From positions 1 to 64,000 of the forward strand of contig OZ025685.1 of the NCBI GenBank assembly GCA_964019335.1: a stretch of 64,000 nt of DNA, read 5' to 3'. The DNA comes from Diplonema japonicum (taxonomy: Eukaryota > Euglenozoa > Diplonemea > Diplonemida > Diplonemidae). How positions within the stretch are numbered: the stretch's first letter is position 1; each line of letters starts with the position of its first letter. The notes beneath the pieces were generated by a model. That model did no database searches. It was not told the DNA's origin and was given only the letters and a program-made list of their open reading frames with translations. The position numbers were made by a program, and so were the translations under genes. Shown in pieces: positions 18,967 to 30,152 of the stretch.

Positions 18967-21900
18967 TCAATCCTCTTCGTCAGAACACGGGGCCTTGAGC
19001 CACGATGCGATGCTTGCTCCGTCGTCGCTACCTTCCAACCAGCTCTGTGTGCAAGTATTTTACATTTATTTTCATACCGAACCACACGAACTCCTGCTAT
19101 TTTTGCCGCCTGTTGAAACGCGGCGTGCGGTGGAAGAACGCCTACCTTTCCCCACAGATTTTCTCTTCGGTTGCTTTGTCTGCGACTGTGACTGGGACTG
19201 CGTCAGATCTTGTGACTGCGACTGGGACTGCGATTGTGTCGCGTTGCCCTGTTGGTTCACGTCATGACTGAACCTCACAGATTTCCTGCTCTTCTTTGGA
19301 GGGCTTGCCTCGGTGCATGCTTCTGGTTCCGTTTTCCCCATTGACTTCCTTTTCCTACTGGGAACCACAGGCGGCCTCTTGCCCTTACCTGCCTTGACTG
19401 GGTCGGGCCCAAGCGCCTTGTTCACCTCACTGCATATGCTCACGCCAGCCGATGCCACACTTAGCGTGTCATCTTTTAACAACTCTTCTTGTTTGGCTTG
19501 TACTTCCTCCAACTCTTTCATGTCGTCCAGTTTTGCGACTTTCTTCTTACCTGCCTTTACCCTTTCCTTCTTCTTGGGTTTTGTAGGTTTCGGCCCTACC
19601 ACAGCAGTAACACCCGTCACAGCTGACTCAACGCTCTTTGCATCATCCTCTTCCATCGCATCTGCTTTCCTCTTTCCTGTCTTAGACTTCTTTTTCAGGG
19701 GCGTGCTGACTGTGCTCACACACGTGCTTGCCGTGTCATCATTCAGGCGGTCCACCTGCATTGCGGTCACCTCTAGCAGCTCCTTCGTTGGGATCATTGC
19801 CGACACAGCGGTCATCGCGTCGTCGTCGTCTATCTTCAGTGCCTTTTTACTCGCCTTCGTTTTCGGCTTCAGGTCGCGCTTCACAGGTGCAGGGCCGAGT
19901 GCTTTGCTAACACCGCACGTCATCGCTGTCGCGGTTGTGACACCACTCATCGTGTCGCTGAACAGCTCCGCCTGCGCAGCTTTTACTTCTTCCAGCTGCT
20001 TCGTAGGGATCTCGGTAGACACAACTGTCTGATCGTCTTCCACCACAGGCTTGGGTGTCTTTGCCTTCTTTGCTTTCTTAGGCCGCCTAACTGGTGATGG
20101 CTCCATGCCTTGCACTGCTGTGGTCAGTCCAGTTGCCTTGCTGACGGCGTCGTCGTCATCGGTGATATGCTGTGCCTGCTGGGCGGTCACGGCAGGGAGG
20201 CTTGCTGCGACCACGACACTGGAAGGGGCGCATGTAGTGGCGTCGTCATCGACAATTTTTGACTTTTTGCGTGTGGACTTCTTCTTCTGTGGAGTGCGCC
20301 TCTTTGGAGGGGAGGGCAGGCCTGTGACAACCGTCTCGGCGACAGTCATGTTCGACTTGTTCGAGCGCCTCCCGGACTTCCTCCCTTCGGACTTCCTTCC
20401 TTCGGACTTCCTCAGCGACTTCTTCGCAGACGCCAACAGGTCATCAATGGACCCCTCGCTCACTGGGTTGTTGGTAGAAGGAGTCCCAGGCATCTCGATA
20501 GCAGCCACCTTCCCAGCCTTGACCACAGCGAGGTTAGATGGCCGCCTCTTCGGAACGGCCTCGTCCTCCGATGACGAATCGGACTGCGTGAAAAACTGGC
20601 TAAACAGAGCTGAGGCTTTTTTAGTCGCGTCCTGGCTGTTTGTGTTCAACCTCTCCGCTGCGACAGCTTCTTCTATTTGCTTCTGCTTTTGTTTAAGGCT
20701 CGTCTCTTCTTCCTCCCAAAGCTTCTTGCTTGCTGCGATTTCACTGTGGATGCTGCGGCGCTTGGCTTCGCTTTCATGCTTAAAAGCATGCAGGCTTTCC
20801 TCTTCGGCAAGTTTCTGCTTCTCCAGCTCTGCTTCTTCTTCTTGCTCACGGTGTTGTGCTTGCTGCAGAGCCTTCTTTGCTGCACGAACTTTCTCCAATG
20901 CTTGCTGACGCTGCTCCTCAACTTTGCGCTCCTTAACTTGCAGCAATTCTTGTTGTTTTGCGACGGTCTGCATTTCGTGTTCCAGCTCGGAAAACTCAGC
21001 CTTCATCTGGTTCTGCTTCTCGGCCGCTGCCTCCCTCGCCTCGAGAATGCGGTCATCGAGCAGTATAGCCTGCGTTCGAAGTTCGGAGTGTGCTTTGTTG
21101 GAGTCGGACTTCCTGCCCCTTGACTTCCTTGCCATCATTGTCTCGTGTTGCTTTTGTGCATCTTCGATCGATTCCATCTGCTTCTCGTAATCTTCAGTCA
21201 GCACCTCAATCTCTGCCCTCTGCACTTCGATAGCATCTTCCAGTGCCTGCAACTTGGTCTCCCTCTCCACCAGCAATGACTCCTGCACTTTTTGTTCCTT
21301 TGCCATCTGCATTTTGAGTCCATCGATCTGCCGTTGGGCCTTCTCGGCAGCAAGTTCTTGTTCCTTTGTCCTCAACATCGCTTCTTTTCGCTTGATCCAA
21401 GCTGCAGCACGCTCCATCTCTTCCTCCACAGAAGCTTTCAGCTCTTCTAGAGGACACTCTTTGAGAGATTTGGTGCCCTGGACGTAAGCCGCGTGAACGC
21501 TCATTTGCGTGGTGAACAAGTCGTTCTTTTGGTTCTTCTTGTTTTCAGCCAACTGCTGGCCCCTCTTTTCCATGGCTTGCTCCCTCCTCGTGTTGGCCTT
21601 GATACGCGTGTTCAGTTCCGACTTCTTCCTCCTGGCTCTGGCCTTGACGTCGTTGGACTCGTCCTCAGAGGTCGACACGTCAGTCTCAAGGTCGGAGACA
21701 GCTTCACGCTTCTTTGCGAGAACAAGCTTTCGCTTCTCCAGCTCCCTCATCTTCATTTGGATCTCTTCATCTGACGTGTCCGACGACTCTGAATCGCTGC
21801 TGATCGAGCTCAGCTCCACGTCACGCAGGTCCTCAAGCTCTTGCTGCTTAGCTTCGATATCCTCACGCTTTGCGGCTAACGATTCCTCCAAGTCTTCGAC

Positions 21901-22953
21901 ACGTGCTTGCTGCTCTTCTATTCGCTTCTTCTCCGCTGCTTTCTTCTCATTGGCAATTCTCTCTTCTTCCACTTTTTGTTCGTCTAAGATTCTTTTTGCC
22001 TCCGCTTGTTTTTGTTTCTCTTCGGCTTTTTTCCTGTCTTCAGCAACACGCCTCTCCTCCGCCTTTTTCTCTTCAACAGCCCTTTTCTTCTCCTCTGCCA
22101 CCTTCCTTTCCTCTGCACATCTTTCTTCGGTAGCTTTCCTCTCCTCAACATTCTTCTCTTCTGCAGCAATTTTAGCCTCCTTCGCTCTCTGCTGCTCAGC
22201 AAGAACCTCCGCCCTCCTTTCATCAGCTTTTTGGTGCACGTCCATCATTTTCAGCCCCACCTTCAGGGTACCATTCTCACGCATTTTAGCAACTTGCTCC
22301 CTCGCGCGCTTTTGCCACATGGCTTCCTTCTGCTCCTGAGTCATTGAGGTCGTCTTAAGGTTCACATTGGTGACGTCAACCAAAGGTCCTTGAGACCCCG
22401 TGGTGGCAAGGCATATGTCAGGCAATGGGTTCTTCTTCACAGCGGGCGAGTGTGGTTCTTGGATTTTGCGCGTGGCCATCGGCCTGATAAAGGGATGTCT
22501 TGCGTCGCTGGGTGCGCTGTGTTTGATGCGCTTGGGCTTGGAAGGCAGCTTCCAAGAGGACTGTGACTGTGGTGATGAGAGGAAAGCGTCCAACTGGCCC
22601 ATGTCATCAAGCCGCACAGAGGGCGTGTCCCTGTCGTCGATGCCCGGCCCGTCTGCGCTGGTCCACACGTTGTAGACGACACCGTGCGACCCCTTCCACC
22701 CGTCTCCCAGGTGGTACCCCTTACCCTTCGTCACGTAGTAGTGCTTCATCCACGGTAACACCTCCTTGCCCTCATGCCACATCTCTTCGAAATCGATCCC
22801 TGATGTCTGACCCTCTTTCAGAACGACCTTTCTGTGCCCTCTGTTACTGTGCACCTTAAAGGTATGTTTTGCGGCATTCAACTTAGCACTCACGCCCTGC
22901 CGCAGCGTTTTGCATTCGGCCTTGACCTCCAAGCTCTCCCTGCCGTTAATCAT
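18967..22953 (-). CDS. Large basic coiled-coil protein with C-terminal tandem repeats, two exons
   Basis: Exon 1 runs 22953-19078 and exon 2 19044-18967, joined across a 33-nt intron (GTATGA to CACACAG, phase 0), giving 1317 residues. The frame extends upstream to 23097, but a strong acceptor (TTTTCTTTACAG, AG at 22982-22981) precedes the ATG at 22953, so the mRNA should start there. Residues 1-90 contain a compact part (WMKHYYVTKGKGYHLGDGWK). Residues of about 270-800 are a very long coiled coil rich in E, K, A, R and Q. Residues of about 950-1200 hold three or more degenerate repeats of about 65 residues built on acidic DDD, IPTKELLEV, QxELLxDDT and ALGPxPVK. The tail has SQSQSQ runs and basic clusters typical of nuclear localisation, and the short second exon adds an acidic end (SDEED). 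The family is not recognised; a nuclear or chromatin structural role is inference. Confidence 0.75.
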
Positions 22954-23300
22954 TTTTTTTGACCTGTCGTGGCTAGCATGCTGTAAAGAAAATGCAAAAC
23001 AAAAACAACATGACACCTTTGTCGTAAAATCACACGGGATCTCGGGCTGCCTTTTCGTATGAATACTGATTTTGCAACCCAAGTACCAAGACCGCATAAC
23101 TCAGCAGTCTGCCATCATAGACACTGAACTGTACAACACATCAGACAGCTAAGGAAAGATCTGGTATCACTATATGAACAGAACGGAAAGAAGTTCGCCG
23201 CGCATGTCACGCACGGCAGTAAGCCTAAACGGAATACAATAAAGATATAAAGCAAAAACATCATTTCACAGATGTGACACCAATGCAATCGCTGATTGGC

Positions 23301-25037
23301 TCACGCACTGTCCTCCTCACTCGCTCGTTTTAGCTCCTCTTCCGCTTCTTCCTGAGCAACCTCCTTTAGATTTTCAGCAGCTCTCTCTGCTTCTTTGGGT
23401 GTCACGTCCGCAGCTGATTCCAATTGCGGTTCTTGTTCCTCCCCTGCCTTCTGTTTTTCTATGGCTGTTTGCCGTTCTGATTCAGCCGCTTCGTTTTCTT
23501 CTACTTCAGCAGTCTCTTCTTCCGCTTCCTCGGCTGCTATTATTTCGACTTCTTCAACTCTCTTCGTTTCTTCAGCTGTTTTCTCTTCGGTTACTATTTT
23601 TGCTTCTGTGGTCTCCTCTTCAGTTTCTTCTACAGCGCTTACCGCAGGGTTCGCTTCTTCTTCAGCGGGTTTTTCTTCCAAGGTGGCATTGCTTTCAGTT
23701 TTTATTGGTTCTTCTTCCACAATTTTCTCCGTTTCTTCAACAACATTCTTCACTTCTTCAGTAGCTTCTTGTTCCTCCACCTTCTCTGCTTCTTCAACAA
23801 CGCTTTCGTCGGCAGACTCTTCTTCACTCACGTTCTTAGTTGCTTCCTCTTTGGGCAATCGGTTCACTTCTCGATGTGCAACGGCCTCGGCCATGTCCTC
23901 AGTGTCCATAGCTGTCTCTGTGAAAACCACCTCCATTGGGCTAACCGCTTCGGCTGTGGTTGCTGCCTCGTTAGCTAGTCCTCCATTCTCAGCTGTTACC
24001 ACTTTGCTTTGCGTTGCGTCTCTCTTGTTCAAGACATTGTTGAGGTTGGACACACGCACGTTGAACTGAGCGTGGTTCAGCTTCGAAGGTGATGCGGGTG
24101 TGGCAGGCGATGCGGGGTCGAAGTGGAGTGCCTCGGGGGCTTGGTTGAGTTCGGTGGACAGGTCATCTACAAAGAAAGGAGAGCCTGGGTCCTCCACACG
24201 CTTCGGTTGCTTAAGGGCAGATGTGGGAGAGCCATTGGGGGACAGAGCGGGTGTCATGTTGGGGATGAGTGACGGCGGCGGCGAGGGGGGGCGCGGCCTC
24301 TTACTGGTGGCTTCTTTCAGAGCAGCGACGGCAGCTTCGAAGTTTCCTTGGCACATGTTGATGGCGGCCTCTGACTCTTCTGCGCGATACCCGATGCGGA
24401 TAAGCTTTATCACCTGTGCAACGAGACCCTCAATGCTGCTGAGGTCCTCAGCGTTAACTAAAACTTCGACAGCAGCATCGAAGTTCCCTGACGTCTTCAC
24501 AAGTGCGTCCCCTGCCTGTTGCGGGCTGAAGCCCATGTCTGCTAACCGCACCTTCTTCTCTGTCCTTGACGTGAGGTAGACAGCGTCCGACAACTCCATT
24601 GAGATCTCGAAGCGCACGTGCTCTGCAATGCCTTCAATGCGGCGGCGCTCGATGGTTTCCTGCTCTTCGACTGCCGCAAGCTTCTGCAGTGCTGAGTGTG
24701 GCAAGACAAGCTGTAAATTAAATCGCACTTTTCTTGCCATCCCCATTAGCTGCCCTGGATCCAGTCCCTGTTTCACCATTTTGATATTTGCCAACCACAT
24801 GCCACATGCTTCTGGTGCTGGTGCTCTGAAAACGTGAGCCACCCCATCACCCTCTGTTACAGAGAAGTCGGTGTCGGCCTTCTCGAGTTGTATGTCACAC
24901 CCAGATACTCTGATGATCTTATGTACCTTGCCACACGGGCTGTCTCCGTACTTCAGTGTTTTCTTCTTCTCATCCAGAGTTGCAAATTGGTTTCTCCATT
25001 GCAACATATTTACCTTGACTTTGAGGTATCCATACAT
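23301..25037 (-). CDS. PH domain protein with two UBA domains and Glu-rich tail
   Basis: 578 residues from ATG. Residues 1-88 form a PH domain (start GYLKVKVN, WRNQFATLDEKKKTLKYG, closing helix with the conserved Trp in CGMWLANIKMV). Two UBA domains follow near 165-200 (LADMGFSPQQAGDALVKTSG) and 208-245 (LIRIGYRAEESEAAINMCQG), each with the GF/GY loop. The remainder is disordered, with SPxx and SxP motifs and then about 180 residues of E/A/V-rich near-repeats (EEETEE, VEE). A membrane- or phosphoinositide-linked ubiquitin adaptor is the natural reading. Confidence 0.85.
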   Translation of the reverse strand: MYGYLKVKVNMLQWRNQFATLDEKKKTLKYGDSPCGKVHKIIRVSGCDIQLEKADTDFSVTEGDGVAHVFRAPAPEACGMWLANIKMVKQGLDPGQLMGMARKVRFNLQLVLPHSALQKLAAVEEQETIERRRIEGIAEHVRFEISMELSDAVYLTSRTEKKVRLADMGFSPQQAGDALVKTSGNFDAAVEVLVNAEDLSSIEGLVAQVIKLIRIGYRAEESEAAINMCQGNFEAAVAALKEATSKRPRPPSPPPSLIPNMTPALSPNGSPTSALKQPKRVEDPGSPFFVDDLSTELNQAPEALHFDPASPATPASPSKLNHAQFNVRVSNLNNVLNKRDATQSKVVTAENGGLANEAATTAEAVSPMEVVFTETAMDTEDMAEAVAHREVNRLPKEEATKNVSEEESADESVVEEAEKVEEQEATEEVKNVVEETEKIVEEEPIKTESNATLEEKPAEEEANPAVSAVEETEEETTEAKIVTEEKTAEETKRVEEVEIIAAEEAEEETAEVEENEAAESERQTAIEKQKAGEEQEPQLESAADVTPKEAERAAENLKEVAQEEAEEELKRASEEDSA

Positions 25038-25155
25038 CTTACCCTAAACCTGTGTGTGTTGACAAGGCAGCAGCATAAAATGCTGAAAGACACTTAGACA
25101 TGTAAGATCTGTATGCATCATGCAGCGAAGCAACTAGGTACTTTAATAGGTACTT

Positions 25156-26199
25156 TCATTCCCCTGCTTGCAGAGCGGCTTCCGCCATTTTGTGCGCTGC
25201 GACCCAGGCGCTGGGCGTCATGTGGTGCACAGTGCCGCAGTGCTGGCATTGCAGAGGGCAATTGGGTTGCTCGAACTGAAGGGACGTAAGTTGTTGGGGG
25301 CCAAGCAGAGCAAGACCGTTGGTAAAGCTTTCTAACGAACACCTACAGTGGAAGTCTATGGGTATCCTAGTTGGCGACTCAGTGATGCGGAGGGGGCCAT
25401 GGCCAGTCACGCAAGGAATTTCTGACTTAGGGACGAGCTTCATGGCAGACACCGTAGACGACAGGTCGGAGGCGAAGACCGCCTGCAGCACAGTGGTGAG
25501 GTGCGCGTGAGTGGCTTCTGTACTACAGAAGTCGGCGTTATTGAGGTTGGTGTGTATGTCTGTGTACACTGCTTCTTCTATCGCGTTTTCATCATCGCTC
25601 GTCGAGCTTGCCTTCGACGGCACACGCTCCGCGAACATGGCAACACACACACCCGCCAGGAGGTCCACTTTCATCCACAACGCGACTGGCATCCCTCCCG
25701 ATTGCAGGAAGTGGTCCCTCATCTCCTGTTCCAGGTCTGCAAGAGACGGGTCAGAGACGGGCGTCACACTTTCAACCGGCCGTGCTGTGTTGTAAAGGGT
25801 TTTTGATATTTTTATATAATTAGGACCCCCTGTCTCCACCGTGCCATCCCTTATGTGCCCCCTGATCTCCCCGTTGGCGATGCCCTCGCTGCTGAAGGCA
25901 TGCAGCGTGCCGTCTACGTCCAGCTTCACTCTCTCCTCGCCGCCCTGGAACACTGAGTACGCCACGCACATCATCATTACTTTCGCCAGCTGCACACCCT
26001 CCTCAGAGGTGTCCACCACCTTGTGCCTCTCCAGAGCGTTCCGCACTGTGTTTGGCATCTGCAGCAGCGAACACCGCACCAGCCCGTCGTTGGCAAGCAC
26101 CTTCAAGCAGACGTCCCTTTTCGTTGTATAATCTAACACAGAGGCCTTCCGACCAGCCCCTCCCGCGACAGTGCACAGTAGTCTTAAGTTTCTATTCAT
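25156..26199 (-). CDS. HSP33: HSP33 redox-regulated chaperone
   Basis: 347 residues from the ATG at 26199 (the frame is open further up but only by non-ATG codons). Similarity covers the whole Hsp33 family: GEERVKLDVDGTLHAF, NGEIRGHIRDG, GGPNYIKISKTL, LEQEMRDHFLQSGGMPVALW, and the C-terminal zinc switch with FHCRCSLESF (Cys285 and Cys287) and CQHC (Cys318 and Cys321), the CxC-x30-CxxC spacing of active Hsp33. Zinc holds the chaperone inactive; oxidation of the four cysteines releases it to bind unfolding proteins. The basic N-terminus (MNRNLRLLCTVAGGAGRKAS) could be a mitochondrial presequence. Hsp33 is bacterial in origin and is known from some euglenozoans and algae. Confidence 0.9.
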   Translation of the reverse strand: MNRNLRLLCTVAGGAGRKASVLDYTTKRDVCLKVLANDGLVRCSLLQMPNTVRNALERHKVVDTSEEGVQLAKVMMMCVAYSVFQGGEERVKLDVDGTLHAFSSEGIANGEIRGHIRDGTVETGGPNYIKISKTLYNTARPVESVTPVSDPSLADLEQEMRDHFLQSGGMPVALWMKVDLLAGVCVAMFAERVPSKASSTSDDENAIEEAVYTDIHTNLNNADFCSTEATHAHLTTVLQAVFASDLSSTVSAMKLVPKSEIPCVTGHGPLRITESPTRIPIDFHCRCSLESFTNGLALLGPQQLTSLQFEQPNCPLQCQHCGTVHHMTPSAWVAAHKMAEAALQAGE

Positions 26200-27714
26200 G
26201 TTGGTACTGTTATCCAACCTACTATGTGGTGCGGGGGTGGACAAAATAAAGGGAAATAGCGAAGATCAACCTGTGCTGCAAATTGTCACAAGCACGGCTA
26301 TGGGAGGCAACGGGGGACAGAAAGAGCGAAAGCAGCTCATACTCTGCTAGCAAAGAAAGAACTAGCGCTGTGAGCTAACATGGTTCTTGCCGTCCCCAGC
26401 TAAGCTCAAGGAGGAGATGAAAAAAAAAGGAGAAACCCAAAAGAGAGAAAGGGGGAAGGGGAGGAGAAAATAGAAACAAAAGGGAGTAAAACAGTATTCA
26501 ACGACGGACGACGACACTTGCAAAGAAAATAGGGGCAATTCACTTAGCTAAAAAAGTACTGAAAATCACTTGTGGTAAGAATGGTCTTTCCATTGGTGGC
26601 CTGCTTGGCGTGCACTGCCGGCTTACACTCTTCCCAGTGGGTGCTGTGCTTGCTTTTTATTTGCGGGAGGAAAAAGCTCAAAGTAGAAGACAATCCCACT
26701 TGAGGGCCTCCAAAAAAAAAAACAAAAAAAAAAAAAACTATTCTTTTAAGGTATGCGCTTTTTGCGCTCACCGGCCGTGCTGCGCTTAGTCCCCGTTGTC
26801 CCCGTTCTGGGGGCTCTGGCGGGTTCCTACTGCGGTGGTCAAACTGCGGGGCAGCCTTGTCGGTGTCTGCGACAGGTACCTGTCCCGCAAGCCTTCGATG
26901 CTACTCATGGTTCGTTCCGGGAGTACTGGCCTCCTGTCATACCCGTGGAAAAAAAAAACTTCTTTTCAGATAGGCTCCCAAACCCAGAAAAATCAGTTTT
27001 GGGTATTATGTGAATTTCGGCACTTTTCTTGGGTATTAAGTGAATTGCCCCCCCCCCCCCCCCAAAAAAAAGGGGGAAGAACAAGGGGTGGGGGGGGGGG
27101 GGGGGGACAAATTGTGTGATTACTTCTATTTAGTCAGTAGTCAGTGAATGCTGATGGACGCCTACATGCAATGTTGGCAAAGAGGTACCTCACATCACAA
27201 ATTCTATCTCCATATTCCTAAGGGAAGGGCAAAAGACAACTTTATTGCAGCAAGCCAATGTTTCCCTTATGGATATTAGAGCCTTTGAAAAAAAAAAAGA
27301 AAATGGAAAAAAAAGGGGGGGGAATGTTAAGTGATTAGATGTTTCGAAACATAATAAAAAGGAAGGAGAGGAAAAAGAAAGGAGAAAGAGGAGGCTCTTA
27401 CTCGTTTTTCTATTTAAAAAGGGGGGAGGGGGGGCGAAAGAAGAAAAAGCGCTTTCAAGGGAAGGGCGGCCTTAAAAAGAAAAACAGGAAGCAAAGAAAA
27501 GAAGGGGGTGATGGAGAGGGGAAGAAGCTTTTGTTATTATTTTTTAAATGATCGGAGATGGGAAAAAAAAAAGTTCAGCTTAATCTTGAAGCAAAAAAAA
27601 AAAGCCTTTTTCTTTCATTTTCTCCGTTGTTGTTTTTTTATTTCATTATTTCAAAGCTCCTTATTTTTATTTCTCAAAATAAATATTTTTTTTTTAACGC
27701 CAAAAAAAAAAGGG

Positions 27715-27745
<31 letters not shown>

Positions 27746-28629
27746 CAAAACGGAAAAGAGAAAAAGGAGAAGGGAAAAAAAAAAGAAACAGGAAATAAAC
27801 TATTCTTTTAAGGTACGCATTTTTGCGCTCACCGGAAATAAATAAAAAAAAGAAAATGAGGTATTTAAAAAGAATTGTGCTTCTGTCACTTGACCTGGAT
27901 CTGTGTCGAATGACTAGAGCATCATTGATAACTTGATACTGTGTACGCTGGTCAACCCATGCCTTTCTGTGTAGCCACTGGCTCGGGGGGCTGATGCCCC
28001 ACCACTAAATATACACAACTGAAGGGGAACAAGAACCCTAGGCACCAAACCTCCAAACTCAGTCTGCCCAATGTATTTTTTTTTCTTATTTTTTGTAGAG
28101 GGGACTTTGGCTTTAACATCCCCTACAAGGAGGGATGACTTTGTTCGGGGCGGGGGGGGAGCGCTACATGCATTTGACAAAAAAAAGGGGGGGTGGGGCG
28201 AAGAGTTTACTTCAGTAATAAACTATGTAAAATAAAATCAAAAAAAAAAAAAAAAAAAAAAAAAACGAACAGGAATAAAATAAAATAAAAATATAGATAG
28301 GAGGGAAAAGAAAATTAAAGGATTAAAAAAAAAAAAGGAAAAAAGAAATAAAATTTTGGAGCGTGCGGGTCATGTTTGCGCCCTCAGAATGGAATCACAA
28401 ATATCTTCAAGACAGCCTCTTGTCAGGGGCATAACCCGGAAAGGGGGGAAAGGGGGGGGAAGGAGAGAAGTGATGGGGCACATCGGGCACAAGGCCACGT
28501 GAAGCAACATCTACAAGCAACAAACACACGCAAAACACAAGCATATGAGAAACTCCAATGGTGCTCATACAAAGCATCCATGTGGCATCTCACACACTCC
28601 AACTAATGTAGATGGGTAGCTGGCAAAGC
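26200..28629. other. Long low-complexity and repeat-rich spacer, no supported gene
   Basis: Homopolymer and purine tracts dominate, including C17 near 27046-27062, G-tracts near 27092-27106, an A-run near 27717-27743 and one near 28239-28265. ORFs are K/F runs. The block AACTATTCTTTTAAGGTATG, continuing through TTTTGCGCTCACCGG, occurs at 26737-26772 and again with small changes at 27797-27833, and AGACAATCCCACTTGAGG at 26686 matches the TIR element. GACAGCCTCTTGT at 28411 matches 12762. These look like fragments of the same element family. A Pro-rich ORF at 26753-27013 (+) begins in the repeated block and is not supported as a gene. Confidence 0.6.
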
Positions 28630-30030
28630 TCACGAGCAAGCCGCCGCTCTGGGTGTCTTAGGACTACCATTGACCTCTTTGAGAGGCTTGGCGGCCAGTA
28701 CTTGGAGCACAGCCATCGCCCTCTCTGCGACGCTGCGTTCCTCGTCTCCTGCAATGGACTGGACTTCCTCCCTGCAGAGCAGCAGCTGTTCCTTCCCGTT
28801 ACCATACGCCTGCTGCAGCTTCTCGACAAGGTTGCCGATGGTAGCCTTGTGCTCCTCGCTGACCTTCTCGTTGTACAGGTCCTTGCCCATCTTAACTACC
28901 TTCTCCACTTCGCTCATCACGATTGTCTTCTGGCTCTTCATCTTCTCGAGGAGCTCGCCTGCCTTCATTTCAAACAGTTTTACCTTCTCATCAACAACAG
29001 GACCCACCGCTTCCTTGGCAGGGCGGAACATGTCCATCAAGATCGAGGCAGCAACAGCAACATACGACATCAGCAACTGGAACACAAGCAGCACCTTGCT
29101 TGTGAATGACTCCTTCTTTGCGTAGATGTCTTTCAATTCAACAACTGCCAGCTTTGTGCCTTTGATGACTTCCTCAACAGTGCCACCACACAAGCTCTTT
29201 GCTTTGGCAGTGATCTGCTCACCACCGAGCAGCAGCTGCCCCTTCCTGTTGCAGTACGCCTGCTGCAGCTTCTCAACGAGGCCTTCGATGGTAGCCTTGT
29301 GCTCCTCGCTGACCTTCTCAGCGTACAGGTCCTTGCCCATCTTAACAACCTTATTCACTTCGCTCATCACGATTGTCTTCTGGCTCTTCATCTTCTCGAG
29401 GAGCTCGCCTGCCTTCGCCACAAACAGCTTCACCTTCTCCTCTGTGCTGAGTGCGTTCAGTGCCAATACGTTGCTCTGCATTTGAGTGGCGGCCTTGTGC
29501 ATCTTCTCCCCACCAAGCTTGAGCTGCTCTCTCCCGTTGCCGTACGCCTGCTGCAGCTTCTCAACTAGGCTTTCGATGGTAGCCTTGTGCTCCTCGCTGA
29601 CCTTCTCGTTGTACAGGTCCTTGCCCATCTTAACTATTTTCTCCACTTCGCTCATCACAATTGTCTTCTGGCTCTTCATCTTCTCGAGGAGCTCGCCTGC
29701 TTTTGTCACAAACAGCTTCACCTTCTCCTCTGTTGTGAGCTTCAGGGTTAACGCGTCCTTCTGCATGTGGGTGGCAAGCTTGCTTACCTTCTCCCCACCG
29801 AGCAACAGCTGCCCCTTCCCGTCGTTGTACGCCTGTTGCAGCTTCTCAACTAGGCCTTCGATGGTAGCCTTGTGCTCCTCGCTGACCTTCTCGTTGTACA
29901 GGTCCTTGCCCATCTTAAGTATCTTCTCCACTTCACGCATCACAACCATCTTCTGACAGCTGAACTTCTCGAGCAGCTCCGTTGCCTGCGCCTTGAAAAG
30001 TGCCAATTTTTGCTCCATCTGCTGAGACAT
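28630..30030 (-). CDS. Helical protein with four nearly identical repeats and one membrane segment
   Basis: 466 residues from ATG, preceded by a good acceptor (AGCTTTACAG). Four repeats of about 80-95 residues share the core KAGELLEKMKSQKTIVMSEV, KMGKDLYNEKVSEEHKATIE and LVEKLQQAYGNGxEQLxLGG. They start near residues 1, 101, 197 and 346, and repeats 2-4 are close to identical at DNA level. A hydrophobic helix (VLLVFQLLMSYVAVAASILMDM) lies in the longer spacer between repeats 3 and 4. The amphipathic repeats with one membrane segment recall lipid-surface or membrane-shaping proteins, but no family is recognised. Confidence 0.8.
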   Translation of the reverse strand: MSQQMEQKLALFKAQATELLEKFSCQKMVVMREVEKILKMGKDLYNEKVSEEHKATIEGLVEKLQQAYNDGKGQLLLGGEKVSKLATHMQKDALTLKLTTEEKVKLFVTKAGELLEKMKSQKTIVMSEVEKIVKMGKDLYNEKVSEEHKATIESLVEKLQQAYGNGREQLKLGGEKMHKAATQMQSNVLALNALSTEEKVKLFVAKAGELLEKMKSQKTIVMSEVNKVVKMGKDLYAEKVSEEHKATIEGLVEKLQQAYCNRKGQLLLGGEQITAKAKSLCGGTVEEVIKGTKLAVVELKDIYAKKESFTSKVLLVFQLLMSYVAVAASILMDMFRPAKEAVGPVVDEKVKLFEMKAGELLEKMKSQKTIVMSEVEKVVKMGKDLYNEKVSEEHKATIGNLVEKLQQAYGNGKEQLLLCREEVQSIAGDEERSVAERAMAVLQVLAAKPLKEVNGSPKTPRAAACS

Positions 30031-30152
30031 GTTTAGAGTAGAAAAAATCTGTAAAGCTTCATATGTGGTGGCAAGATGACAATTAAATTAATGATACGAA
30101 AGATGATACATCACTATGACGAGGAGGAGGAAGGAAGGAAGATGTGCTGATA

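Noticed and set aside
26753-27119. Plus-strand Pro/Gly ORFs
   Set aside because: They start in a repeated block and run into poly-C and poly-G tracts.
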